From Marthasterias glacialis (taxonomy: Eukaryota > Echinodermata > Asteroidea > Forcipulatida > Asteriidae), in NCBI GenBank assembly GCA_911728455.2, contig OU452227.1:24491414-24555413 (forward strand): a DNA stretch of 64,000 nt, given 5' to 3'. A model generated the notes under the pieces. The model did no database searches and was not told the origin of the DNA. It worked only from the letters and a program-made list of their open reading frames with translations. This document shows, one piece after another, positions 1-12,600 of the stretch. A program made the position numbers and the translations under genes. Position 1 is the first letter of the stretch; each line of letters begins with the position of its first letter.

Positions 1-101
1 TTATTACAAAATCCTCAAGTTTGTAAAACCATCAATGCAAAGATGTGCAGCCATGATGTGAATGCAATAATAACATGTATTTATGTTTTATTCTTATACA
101 G

Positions 102-1557
102 TTGCAGAGCTGAGACTGAGTGAAGTGAAGTTGGGAGGTCTAGGCCGATGGCTAGCCTCCTGTAACTTCTCACCAGGTGGAATTGGACGTGCAATTGTCC
201 GAGGTAATTTCTGAAGAAAGGAAAAAAGGGAGCTGGAAGAAGTCACCCTCGGGATATCATGATGCACTATTTTTGAACCTGTGCTATCCTATCTGTGAAG
301 TATGGGCCAAGCAGTAGTGCAACAGAAACTAGCTCTCTATGTGAAGAAGACAACTTCTAAATGTTGCTTGGTATTCCATGGAGAACTACATGTACATCAC
401 TGAAAATTAGAAAAGCTTAGTTGAAACAACATTCTGTATAAAAAATGCAGGTCTTCATAGACAGTACTTCCAAACGGATAAAAATCATGTACAGTAGATC
501 TTTTCCTCTACATGTCGACAATGACAACTTAAGTAATAAAAAGATGCAACAATTTTAACTTGAGCCTTGGTTTGGTCAAAATAATTGAACCTTGATTAAT
601 GGTTATTGCAGACGTCTGTCTCAACGGAAGCAATAATGTAAAGAGATACTTAACAGTCAATTGTGGCACAAATAAATCAATGAAGTCATATTTTGTTTTA
701 CTGTACACCTTACAGGCAGGGAAAGATACTTTAACAAGTACATCAATGTGAGGAAGACCAATGTCGCTCCAGTTGGCCAATTCGTCGCAATGGTTATATT
801 GGTGAGCTACGCTTGGCGCTACAAGGGAGAGAGTGAGTATTCAATCAGATAGATCATGGCTGGGTTTTTTAACCTTCCTACTCTTGGCTACATTTTCCAG
901 AGAGTTGACTAACCATTTGAAACTATTCAACTGCACAGGTTTGGTTGTGTATGGATGGCACAACTGTGCAAATACCAAACTGTATACATGTGTATACTGC
1001 ATAGATGCGTATTATATTGCAGGGTGGCATAGCTTATCTATCGTTCAAAACCACAGTAGATGATATTGAATGATCAAACCGTAGGAGGGTTGACTGTGTA
1101 CTGCGTAGATGCATTTACATGATATATTGCTGGCTGGCATATAGTTTATCTATCAATCATTCAAAACCATTTGGATGATATTGAATGATCAGACAGTAGG
1201 ATAGAAATTAGTTTTTACAAAAACATTTATCATAGATTGTCACTGGTGAAATAATAAATACAAGCCCTGGAAAGTATAAGATATTAGCGAACTCTAACAC
1301 TACATATCCAATTTCATCAAGCTTTCGAGTGGAAAATATCACTTTCACAATTTCATACAAAAAGTAATAGGACTCCCCTTACAGTGATGCAAATGATAGC
1401 CACAAAAATTGTTGGTAAACTGTTTTTGTCTGAAGAGTTTTTGTGCGAAACATCTCTTTGACATCAGAGTTTGGCATGTTTACTTATTTTAAAGTGATAA
1501 TTATTGCTTTTATTTATTTTAACAGAGCACCACCGCCTCAGGAAACACCACTGGTAG
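102..1557 (+). CDS. ATP5MF: ATP synthase F(0) subunit f, mitochondrial (3' part of gene)
   Basis: Subunit f is a small single-span protein of the membrane sector of mitochondrial ATP synthase. Three coding exons are joined by hand: 102-203, 716-832 and 1526-1557 (stop 1555-1557), each with AG/GT boundaries and continuous phase. The first reads with LSEVKLGGL and FSPGGIG, against LLEVKLGEL and FSPSGIF in human ATP5MF. The second reads RYFNKYINVRKT, against RYYNKYINVKKG, and continues into a hydrophobic membrane segment (VGQFVAMVILVSYAW). The third is a 32-nt terminal exon coding KHHRLRKHHW, matching the basic human tail KHERLRKYH. The start codon exon is not visible and should lie left of the window, because exon 102 opens mid-codon. 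The gene is tail-to-tail with TEPSIN. Family identification is strong; exact boundaries are inferred. Confidence 0.86.
871..1202. repeat. Foldback element, family A copy 1, with a tandem half-copy
   Basis: Terminal inverted repeats AACCTTCCTAC (871-881) and GTAGGAGGGTT (1081-1091) match at 10 of 11 positions and bound a 221-bp non-coding element. Its right half (about 979-1091) is repeated in tandem at 1092-1202. Related copies lie at 11256-11412 and 53417-53644. It sits in the last intron of ATP5MF. Confidence 0.6.
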
Positions 1558-3613
1558 TCTGGTAACCTGTATGCAGTGTGTGGATGAGATGCTGTGATCT
1601 GAGATTTGTGTCCCTACACTGTCTAAGGAGAAACATCATTTTTAGACTAAAGAATTTAATTGAGAAGTCTAGAAGTTTTATTGAATAACCCTTTATGTTC
1701 AAAAGATATTTGTTTTCGAAAAATGGACCTGCTTTAGAAAGGTTCTGTTTGAGTTGTAAAACAGGTTGCAGCTCACTTAGGGATGTGGGTTTGAAAACTG
1801 GTTTTAAAAGAACTGAATTTGAAAGGGTAGGTTTGGACATTCACGAGTTTACTGCAGTTTCTTGTAGAGAAGTTATGGACATTAATAAATATTTGAAGTG
1901 ATTTTGTTGAAGTGATTTTTACTGTGAGCCTGGTCAATGTTCATACTTGTAATATCAGAAAGTGGAACAGATTTAAAACACGAAAACATTTCAGACTGTT
2001 GGAATCTTTTGCCACAAATTTGTCTTCACACTTTCATCTATTTGAAGTATGAGCCCCCATACTTCACTTGAACCCCATGTTTACAATCTCCCGATTCCTT
2101 AATTATTCAATCGATATATCATTCAATGAAAACATTGAGTGAAATCCTAAGTTGTACTGTTTTAACCTCAGGAAGAGGTTTCAAGAAACTTGAAATGCAT
2201 TCTTGCATTTGGTTTATTGGTGGGATCAACAGTTTGTCAGGCACAATGGAAACAAAAAAATATTGTATGGAAGAATGACCTTGAATGCACTTAAACACCA
2301 TTAAAGCTCCACTTTTACTAGGTGTACACTTATTGAGCTTCAGTACTTATCAAAGTTGCCCATGCTAAATAAAAGCCTAAATTACTGAAGACAGTAATGT
2401 CAATACAACAGTTTTGTTTTAACAACATTAAAACGGACAAGTCATCAGAATTGTAATAAATTATTTTATTTGGAATTGAAGAAGTGTATGGTGTACCTTT
2501 CTTTTGTATCAATTGAGGAAAATAGTGAAAGTTTGTTTGATAAATGTAGTTGTGATAAATGTAGCCAACCAGTTCATATGACCTGCTGAATGGAAACAAT
2601 GCATCAGAAAGCTGTCTGCAAAATACAAAAAAAAAATCCACTATATACAAAATAGCCTGTTGCTCTGCATGGACACCAAGCTGATGTTGGTTTGCAGACT
2701 ACAAATAACTGAACTTGACAGTAGTCAAATGTTTTCAACATTTTAAGTTCGCACAGAGTGTATTGTTTTGTTAAGTTGCCCCCCCCCCCCCAGTTAATAA
2801 TTCTTTACATTATCCAGTATTAATAAGCATCAATATAATGTTAACGGTACCCCTGCCCCCATAGCATAGTCATACTGAATGCCTACTTGAGCAAGTTTTT
2901 TAATCTGTTTGGTTTAATGTGTTTCTTCCCTTGAAACTACTATTAAATGCCTGCTAAGTTGTACATGGTCTCTGAGCTCCCATTCCCCCGTTGTAATCTT
3001 TATATGAGTGAAAATGTTGACGTCTTTGGATGGCCCCTTTAATTACAAGGACCACACACAGCCAGCACGGGAAACAGAGAGCTAACCTTGTGTAGACCCC
3101 TTGCACTGACGTCACATGCAGATACTGTCTACCCATGGTCTATCATTTTGGGAGTGAAAATGCGGTGCGCATCTATTTGCATGCGTGTCAGCTAGCATGC
3201 ACACTGCACGGTAACACACGGGGGAATCCAACTCCCAAAATGGCGTAACTAAGATTTACCATGGACGATGATGTCAGTTGAATTGGGTCAAAAGAAGAGA
3301 GCCAACTTTTGTGACTTTTTAAATATACAGACTTGCATTATGGTTAATTGCAAATAAATAAATAACAAAGGAACTACCTTTGTGTACCATGTTTGCGTAC
3401 CCAAGTACAGACTGACAAAGAGCAACACCACAAAATCTTGACTTATCCCTTCATCTTAATTGTATACAAACTTTTGTATTTGTACACTGCCTTGGTTTAG
3501 ATCCACAACACAATAAAGGAAGGTTGTAAACAAATATTACAGAAACTTATATTTCTCCAAGAACATCGGTAAAACAATGGTTTATAATTTATCAGTAATA
3601 TTTCAAGTGATCC
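1558..3613. other. Intergenic region between ATP5MF and TEPSIN
   Basis: This holds the 3' untranslated regions of two convergent genes. AATAAA near 1883 could end the ATP5MF transcript. No open frame here looks like a conserved protein. A 12-base C run lies near 2780 and a foldback repeat at about 3090-3296. Confidence 0.5.
3090..3296. repeat. Foldback element, family B copy 1
   Basis: Inner inverted arms (CATTTTGGGAGTG near 3147 and ACTCCCAAAATGGCG near 3231) sit inside outer TGACGTCA-like ends, the right one reading ATGTCAGTTGAATTGGGTC. Similar sequence occurs at about 18595-18783 and 35703-35887, and a fragment at 39277-39370. Confidence 0.5.
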
Positions 3614-6600
3614 TCACTTCTTGCTGGTCATCATTGCATCTTTCACAAAATCAAAACTTCCTTTTCTATTAGAGTTTTCCTTCCCTCCATCATCCTTGGT
3701 AACCATGAAGGCAAACTTCCCATCCCTCGGTCTCTCGCCAAGTTTCAGTGGAATTGCACTCGAGCCGCTAAGATTGACCCCAGCCAGCTGAGGGTAAAGT
3801 CTTGATATCTGTTCTGCATTCACAATGGGTTTTCCAGACGTTACAGGGTTGTTGGTTATTCCTTGTATCGGGGACAATTCCTTAGTCGATACAGGGTGGG
3901 GTTTGCCGATATTTCCTGTGGTGACAGTGATGCCTGTCGCAGCCAGCAGGTCATCAAGATTGGCTTGACGGGACATGATAGAATCTTGTTTACTTGAAAC
4001 GGTCCGAGCTTTTGAGTTGACAAGTTCCACTTTTTTATTGCCGTCAGAATTTGCCTGTCTGGTTCCTGTGGTTGTTGTACTGCTATGATTAGAAAGCGTC
4101 TCAGTGACACCAGATTCAATCTTAAGTCCACTCATTTGACAATCTTGAGCTGTAGCATTTAATTGAAGAATTGACTGATGTGTGTCAACAGAGGATGGTA
4201 GATTCGTCCTTTGACGATCTTCTGTGTTTGGTGCTAGAGTTGGCTTGTCAGTGAATGAGAGATCCAATAAACCATCTAAGAGCTGCGTTTGTCCAGTCTT
4301 CAGTCTTACATCATTGTCAGGATTACTCCCTTGAGGTTTACATCCAGCCGTGTCAGCTGGCATTAATGTTGGTTTAGAAGTTCTCTCTGGGGATGGTGAC
4401 CCTATGTCCATACCAGAGAACAGAGATTTGGATTTCTGTGAGGGAACGCTGGAAACACTGACCGAGTGACCCTCTGGAGTTGTTTCATCTTGGAGTGAGA
4501 AGGATACCAGACTGTCCAAGTTGTCACTTTGGTAATCACTCAAAGTTGCTGACTGCTGTAAATCAATAGCAGCATTTGTCAATGTACTTGACGTGTAGTC
4601 GTGATGTGGAGTAGAAGACTTTGCAATGTTAGTTTCTTCATGCGTCCTTTCCAGTTGCCTTAAAATCTGTCACAAAACAAACCAGTGGTCATAAGGGTGT
4701 AGCTTAAAATCTTCTGAAGCATGAAGTTTAACTTGGTTTCTAAGAAATGTATCATGTGACAATCCTACTGAAGTACTTGGGATAATCATAAAGAAAATGC
4801 TTAAGTGGGAGAGCTTCATACCTGGGCCAATTTTCATATAACGCTGAGCTAAGCAAGACAATTAGCTGGGCACAAAACAATTTGATGATCAGAAAAATGT
4901 TTCCAGCCAAAATACCATGTAATGTGTATGATATATGACCAGTTCCATCCTTTTTTCCCCACTGCAGAAGCTTGTTAAGCAGTATTTTCTGGTTTACCAG
5001 TTGGCGCCGGATGTCGTGTACACATATATACACAAAAATATTGTCCGAGCCAGCAAACGGACGACACGTAAACATGCCATTGTGTAAAATCAGAATACCG
5101 GAACAAAGCGCGCCCGCATATTTTGTTTTCCAGCATGCACAGAGCATGCACTTGCCATGTTACGCTTCGTTTTACCCACATGACAGATGGAGTGGAATAT
5201 TTTGCAAATTTTGACCAATGAGCGGGGTTTATAGTGTTATCCCTGATTCCAGACCTTTGTCTTTTTGTTCCAAGAAGAGGACTACGTGGCATCGAGAGGC
5301 TTCCACTATAGTGTATTCATTATATTTCAGCTCAATGGAGGTAAGTCTTGAGTGAACTGAGTTTCCAGCCTTGGATCCGGATTTAATAATAATAATAAAA
5401 ACTGGATTTATATAGCGCCAAATTGCCAAAGGATACAAGGTGCTTCTCAGTATTTTTCCTGCAAGGTATTTGGAGTTATGATTTAAAGTATGAGACGTGT
5501 TCGTTCAGCACCATGTAACGGTTTACAAGGTGCTGTGGCGCAATCTGCAGCCGATCAAACCAGGAACACCAGGGCAAACCCCTTCTCTTTTCGATACGTG
5601 CACTGGGTTCTTTTACGAGCATTACACAACACACAGGACCTACGGCTTTACGTCCCATCCGAAGGACGCAGCAATAATGGTTAGGTGTCTTGCTTAAGGA
5701 CACAAGTGTCCTACCGTGATTCGAACCCACACTCTGCTGATCAGAAACACCAGAGCTTGAGTCTGGTGTTTTTATCTGCTCGGCCACGACACGCCACACA
5801 GATTGAGGACCAATCGTAAGCCATATGGCACACGGCCGAGGTTTCGCAATTCATGGTGCATGAATTTGACATTTTCTCGATAGAGAAACCACAAAGTTCA
5901 GTCCTTTAAGGAGAATCTTTGTTCTCTTGACTTTGTCAAGTCAAGGTTTCTTTGTTCCCAGTGGTACTCTCAAAGAAAAAGTATTCCAATTCAGAGAAAA
6001 TAATGCCGTTAAGGCTAGATTGGAAAAACTGGAGGATTCCCTTCAGAAACTGGTTAAGCAGCCGTGAGCAATTGAGCCAAGGGAGTAGGGAGAATTAAGG
6101 AGAATTAAGGAGAGGAACAGGAAACCTACCTTGGATGCCTTGGATTGGATGAGTTTGTCTGTAGAGTGCTCTTGAAGGGTTGTTAACGTGTGTGGTAAGA
6201 ATCCAAACAGATAGTCTGATGATACTATATCATCTCTCATAAGAGCCTCCAAAGCACACAAGCATCTCTAGAAAAAATGTTTAAAACCTCAGAATGATTA
6301 TAATTTTACATCAATGTCACTTAGCTTTTTTTAAATATTTTTACTTAAAGGTACAATACAGGATTAGTATCCACCAAACTTTTTGTTATTAGTATCGGTC
6401 TGCAAGCTTACTGGTTATTAAGTTCATACCAGTACCAATCTTCCATAAAAATATTTCTGTCTGAAATACAGTCAAAGTCAAGAAAATAGAATTTGACCAA
6501 TTAAACGATTTCAATTTCAATTCTAACAACCAAAATTAAGGAAAATGTGTTTACATGCTAAAGATATGCACTTTTCTCCTGACTCAGACAACGAATGAGC

Positions 6601-9600
6601 CAAAATTTTCTCAAGTTTGTTTTTTTCAAGTATATATTGAATCACATAAAGTAAGAACACTGCACTAAATAACAAGCCTTGATGTTTAGGGTTTAGATGA
6701 TTTAACTGCCCTTGGGTACGTTGTTATTAGTTAACGTTTGGTATTCTTTAACATTGGAAAACTATCTTCTCAAGGCTCACCCTTAACACTAGCCCGGCGT
6801 CCATTGTCTACATGTCTAGTAAAAACTGCTATGGGCTAGTAAACACCACTTCTCAACTTGCCCCGTGGGCTACTAAAAACTGTGCAACTTACTTGTTTAT
6901 AATGCTCATACTTCTTCCTTTTCAGATGTGAATAATACATTTAAGAAATGTGTTAATTTATTTTTGGGTGTGTGGGTTTAATTTCATTTGACCGTTAAAC
7001 TGGTTGTAATTGCTTCCATTAGTATCAGAAAGATTACATTTATGACAATACGTGTTCAAAATTTGGGCAACAAAAAGTTCCTGGGGGCAAGTTAAATGCA
7101 CAGTTTACTAGCCCCTTGGGCTACTTTACAAAAAACTTAAGCGCAAGGCCTGCTTCTCTTCATCAAATCCAAACTCTCAAGAATCAGAAAGAATGAATTT
7201 ACCATGTGGACAGAATCAGATGTTGATTGCAGCTCCAGAACAAGTAGCTCAGTGATCTTCTCACAATTGAGAGTGTTGCAGCTACAAGAAAGGGAACAGG
7301 AACAAATATTGATGTGAATAATGAAACTTTAGAAATGCTGAAAATAAATGTACTGCACTTTTCTTAACCAGTAGGTGCCGGATGATACACGCCTATGTTA
7401 CCAATGTTGAAGCCCCAGCTCAACATTGGTAAGAAGAAAAACATAAATGTTCACAGATTTACATATACCTTACATAGTATAAAGATAATGATGGTCGAAA
7501 ACTTTCCTTGAAATATTTCTGCCTAAAGTGATATCGTTTTTGAATAAATGAAATAACATCCAAAATTAGTTTCGTCTCAGTGAGACGAAAACTCTGCCTA
7601 TAGGAATGTGTACAAAAATGCTGAATGTTTTTTTACCGTTTTCTTGCAAATGAAACAATGAAATGAGCTGACATTTTCACAGGTTGGTTTTATTACAAAT
7701 ATCTTGATTTATGCAAAGAATGGAAGCATTTGCAGTCAGTTTACCAATGTTGAGCTGGGGCTTTATTCCACTTTAAACAGGCCAGGTCTAAATATTTTAG
7801 CAATGCAAAATTGCTGGATGAAATCGTTCCCTATACCTTCCCAACTCCTAGAAAATCCTTCAGCATGTAGCAACTTAGAACAAAAACTTTGCAAGTTGGA
7901 TTTGATTGGTATGCCAAGCCTGTGGCAAGCATGAAAGGCTGTGTATCCATCAAAATCGGGCAAAGACTGGAGGTGGGATTATGGAAGATGTGAAAGAACA
8001 TAGAGTAAAGGAATAAGGACAGTCTTACTGTTTGACAAACTGAGACAGCGCATCTCTAGATGGAGTAGGTTTGCCGTTGGTGATGCTGACAAAGTCCTCC
8101 ACTAGCTTGGTTTCCAAGGAGAGATCTTCCACTGACACAGACTCTAACCTGAAAAGTGTCATATAATGGACAATCTCAACAAAGCACTTTAGACTAGTAC
8201 TACCCCAAATGTATTCAAGAAACCATCTCAACTCATTGGGAGTATGCAGCCCCGGCTGCAAAATTGATACCCATGTTGTTGATCAGTCGCAGTAACAATC
8301 TCAACCCATCGCAGGTACCCAATAACTCCTAGATGGTGCAAAGAAATATCTGTCCTGTTCAAAAATACTAATTTCGACTGGATTTCAAACCCACACTCTG
8401 TCCAATCAGCTACCAGAAATTGCGACCGATATAACAGACTGCTTGTATCTGAAGGAAAACTTTGGCAAGAGTTTTCTTGTTGAGTTATTTACCTTTCTGA
8501 CAATTCTGTACTGTCTCCGCTATGTTGTCCATCGCTGTTTGATGTATTGCTGCCACGCCCTCTGGAACTGTCTTCCCAGCCTCCTGCTGGCTTACCTTGT
8601 TTATGTCCTGTTCATGCAGAAATACAATACAAATGTTGAGAGTACATGTACATGCAAGGTGATAGAGTAGATTAAAATTTTTGAAATATGTTCTAACTCC
8701 TTCTTTAATGTTCACTCAGTGAGGCTGAGATCAAATAAAATGCAAAACCAATCAAAGTGGGGGATCCCCCAGCCCCCAGGTTCACAAAGAGTTTTTTAGT
8801 AAAAGTTCATTACATTTTAAATTCTGCCAATTTTTTGCCACAAGTTAAAAATCAGATCTTCTGAAATTGTTGATTATTCTGAAAAAAAAACATATTTTAA
8901 AAAAAAATACGAACTATCAATGATTTCAGAACAGTAGTTTTTACCTGCTGTAACCCGTCCCAGATCCTTATTGCCTAAATGATAACTCCTAGATCTCGGC
9001 GCTTCCCCATCGTCAACAACAACAGGTTTATACTCCCCCTGTCTGTTACAAGACTCTGATGCTGAGGGACCTCTCCTCTTTCCAGAAGAAAGTGAGAACA
9101 CTGCCGATGTACGGGAGTCCGAGTCTGAACCTCCCAGGGGTTTGTAATCACTTTCTACCCTGAGGTACGCCGGAGGGGTTGTGGACTCTCGGAAGCTCTC
9201 TGCGAGTTGTTGAAAGCCACCTTTGATAGCTTCTGTAAACGATTCTGTAGAGGTAGAATAATTTTGCTTTAAGGAAGAAGGTGCAAATGGAGGATTTACC
9301 ATGATTGCTTTTTGAGAGAACTTTAATGGTGCGTTTCAATTGCTTGTGCAAAACTCAAGTTACAACTTGTCAAACTTCAAGGGCAGTTGCAGGTGGTTTG
9401 TGGAGTAATAGGCGGGGCACTTCCCGGTGGTATGAGTGCTAAAGGGTTAAGACTTAATTATTAAAATCTAGTGTGGTTTGCGGTAACACCATGTACATGA
9501 AAATAATCTCCCTCTGAGACGTGATTGTTCCGAAAAGAACCTGTGGTGTAACAATTTAATACTTTGATATGTATTCTCTGAAATTTTCTGGAGAAAGCAT

Positions 9601-12600
9601 TCTAGCAGAGTTTGAACGATTATTAGGCGTTTGGGCTATAGCCCAAACAACTATTGTTTTTGTTCGTTTTTTTCAAATGAAATGAAACTTGTCCGCAAGC
9701 AAACACATAGTTTCAAAGCTTGTATCAGCTTGAAACTTCACATATAGTAAGACTATAACTTCAAAATGTATGAGAAGTTGTGACGTCATGATGACGTCAT
9801 CAGGTTTAAAGGTACAGTGGTTTAAAACTTTAAAATTACTTGTTTTCAAAACCCTCCATAATGAAAATGCAAAAAGGTATGGCAATAATTCTGTGCTTGT
9901 GTGACTGTATTTCACAGGTTAGTGTGATTTAGAGATTTTTGTTTCTGCGTGTGCATTATTCATTTTATTAAAAGGGATGAGAATTGACGAATCTGAAAAT
10001 TCCTGAAAAATGGCTTGCAGGCCTGGGTTCCCCCTTATTCTAGACACATAACTTCCTAGATGTTTCAATTCAGGAGGTTTACAGATTCTGTGCATCAGCA
10101 GAAATACAAAACTACAGGTTTGGAAACAATGTGGACTATTTCTTTCTCCCTTTAGTGACAGCTTTACTTCTTTCAAGAAAATTTGAAGGCTCAAGGAGAT
10201 TTTGAGAAAATCCTGAAATCAGAAAAACTCCTGAGAAATCTAATGCCTGTATTAAGTATTTGTTGCTTTACACCGTTACATTTGGTACTATCCCTGCAAT
10301 CGAGTAATGTTGACCATAATGACAAAATGCTGAAAATCAGCACCATGAAATTGGGGCTAGGTCACCAGACTTACTCTGTTTGTGAACTGGAGCCACTGTG
10401 TTGCCAAACCCTTGCATAGCACTCCCACTCCTACTTGACCCAAGTCCGCTGGTTGGTACCACCTTCCTTGGGCTTGAAGTCTCCTTGCTTCTGCAAACCT
10501 CCGTATCAAACAAAATTTCTGACAGTTGCTGAGGGGAAAAAACAAACAAACAAACAACCTTAAATATCGAAAGTTATCCAGCCAGACAATTAATATTTCC
10601 ATTCTTCATTCTTCAGGGATGACAAATTATTAAACTAATGACCTTTTTCAACGGAATGGATGTAAATGGCTGGGCTGATTGAACCCTTTCATAACCAACT
10701 TACTATGACAGAAACTGCTTTTGGATGATTTGTTTGATCACCCAAGCATAAAGCACAACTATTTTAAATTCTTCTTTCTTTAGGAATAGTAAATTATTCT
10801 ACAAATACTGTTCTCAAATATTACTCAACCTCTGAATCTTTTTGTGTACGAAAAAAGTTGTTTGTGTGTCCGAAAAAAGGAGATACATCTTCCATTCATA
10901 TCTGGGTAAGGTTCTCGTCACAAGGAGACAATTTACAGACAACTAGTTCCAGGCAGTCTCAAAGAAGGAAGAACATTCACACTCAATTTTTGCATAACTT
11001 TCTCTGGGACAGGAAGATACTGTTGTGGACCCAAAGTTTTCATTTTGAACTCAGGGGAGTTTGTTGCCCCAAGCCTCCTGTCAAAAATCACCGTGAGTGA
11101 CAGGGCCCTGAAGGGGTTAGAAACACTGGTTTAACAACCATGCAGATATCATCTACCTTAGCAGCAGATCTGACTGCGATGTACGGAGCATTGCCATGAA
11201 GGGGATCTGGTGGCCCGCTGAATTCTGAAAGAATATGGGAAAATTTATTGTCCTTAACCTTCCTTCTTCTTGGTAACATTTTCCAGAGAGTTGATCAACC
11301 ATTTGAAACCATTCAACTTCACAAGGATCTCGTATGGATGGCACAACTGTACAGAACAGTGCGCATATGAGTACATGAGTGTACTGTGTAGGGTCATCAC
11401 ATGATATCATGTATTATCATAACATTTATTGCGTCTTATATCAATCTTTCTCATACATGTAAAAGTAAGACGATACTTTAGACGATCCATTTAAGAAAAG
11501 ATCCCAAATGATGGAGCAGGGGTTACAATAGACCTTTATCATGCTGCCACCATCTTGGTCATGTGCCCTGCATCCAATACAGTAATGGATGATGATGTTC
11601 GTTGTTCAAAAAGGAACCTGACTATTTGCCCTTCCAGCTTTGGTTTGGTTACATTGGTTTGAATGGGAGAAAATCAAGATGGCCGCACCATGATAAAGGT
11701 CTATACCCACTGGACCACTGGCCAGAGTCCAGTAATTTTAGTTTGGGGTCAGTAACCCCCACAACTGGGCCCAACTCCATAGAGCTGCTTAACGGCTGAT
11801 TTTGTGCTTACTGTGTGATTTCCATTTCATAGACCTGTAAGCACAGGAAAAGGCATGCTAACCTTTCAACGCTTACTGTAAGTTAAGCAAATAAATGACA
11901 TAACAATGCAAATCCAAGCTGGCCTACTAATTTTCTTGCTAACCTGTGAAATAGGCTTATGCTCAAAAGCAAATTTTTCTGCTTAACCAGTTCAGCAAAT
12001 AAACAATATTTTTATAGATCTTCTGAAAACTGTTTCTGTTCTAGTGACAGTCATGTCTATAAAAGTATAAGACCTGTAATCAAGAGGGGAAATTTCTTGA
12101 ATTCAAACCCTGTGAAGTATATGAAAACTATCTCTTATGAAATGTTAACAATTTGTTGTGTCGGTGCAACATGGCTGTAACTCAATTAGGCACCAAGGTT
12201 GTATTTTGCGCGAACACGCTCTGAGCAACAACGTCATATCTCGGCGTCCATTGTCTTTGAGTAAGTATCCTGGTTATTTTAAGCATGATACAACCTTTCA
12301 ATATTCTGAAACTCATTCCCATTTCCATTTATTCCCATAAATTTATGAGATATGATCTTGTTGCACCAACACGACAAATTTGTCTTGGTGAGTAAAGACT
12401 TACTGGTAGCATGTTGGATTCCAGTAGAGCGTCTTAAAAGACCACCACGAAACTCCTCACTCCCATTCTCAACAACATGCTTCATAACACGCAACACCTA
12501 CACACACATTAGGATAAAATTACATCAACTATTAGTTCCCTCCAAGGATTTACTGGGATCCTTCCTCACTCTAAACAAAATCCAACACCAAAGTAACTCA

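Noticed and set aside
8485-8715. Longer open frame on the minus strand over TEPSIN exon 8 (KVSQQEAGKTVPEG)
   Set aside because: Phase from exon 7 selects the other frame (GKPAGGWEDSSRG...), which aligns with human tepsin GQAGGGWDELDSG.
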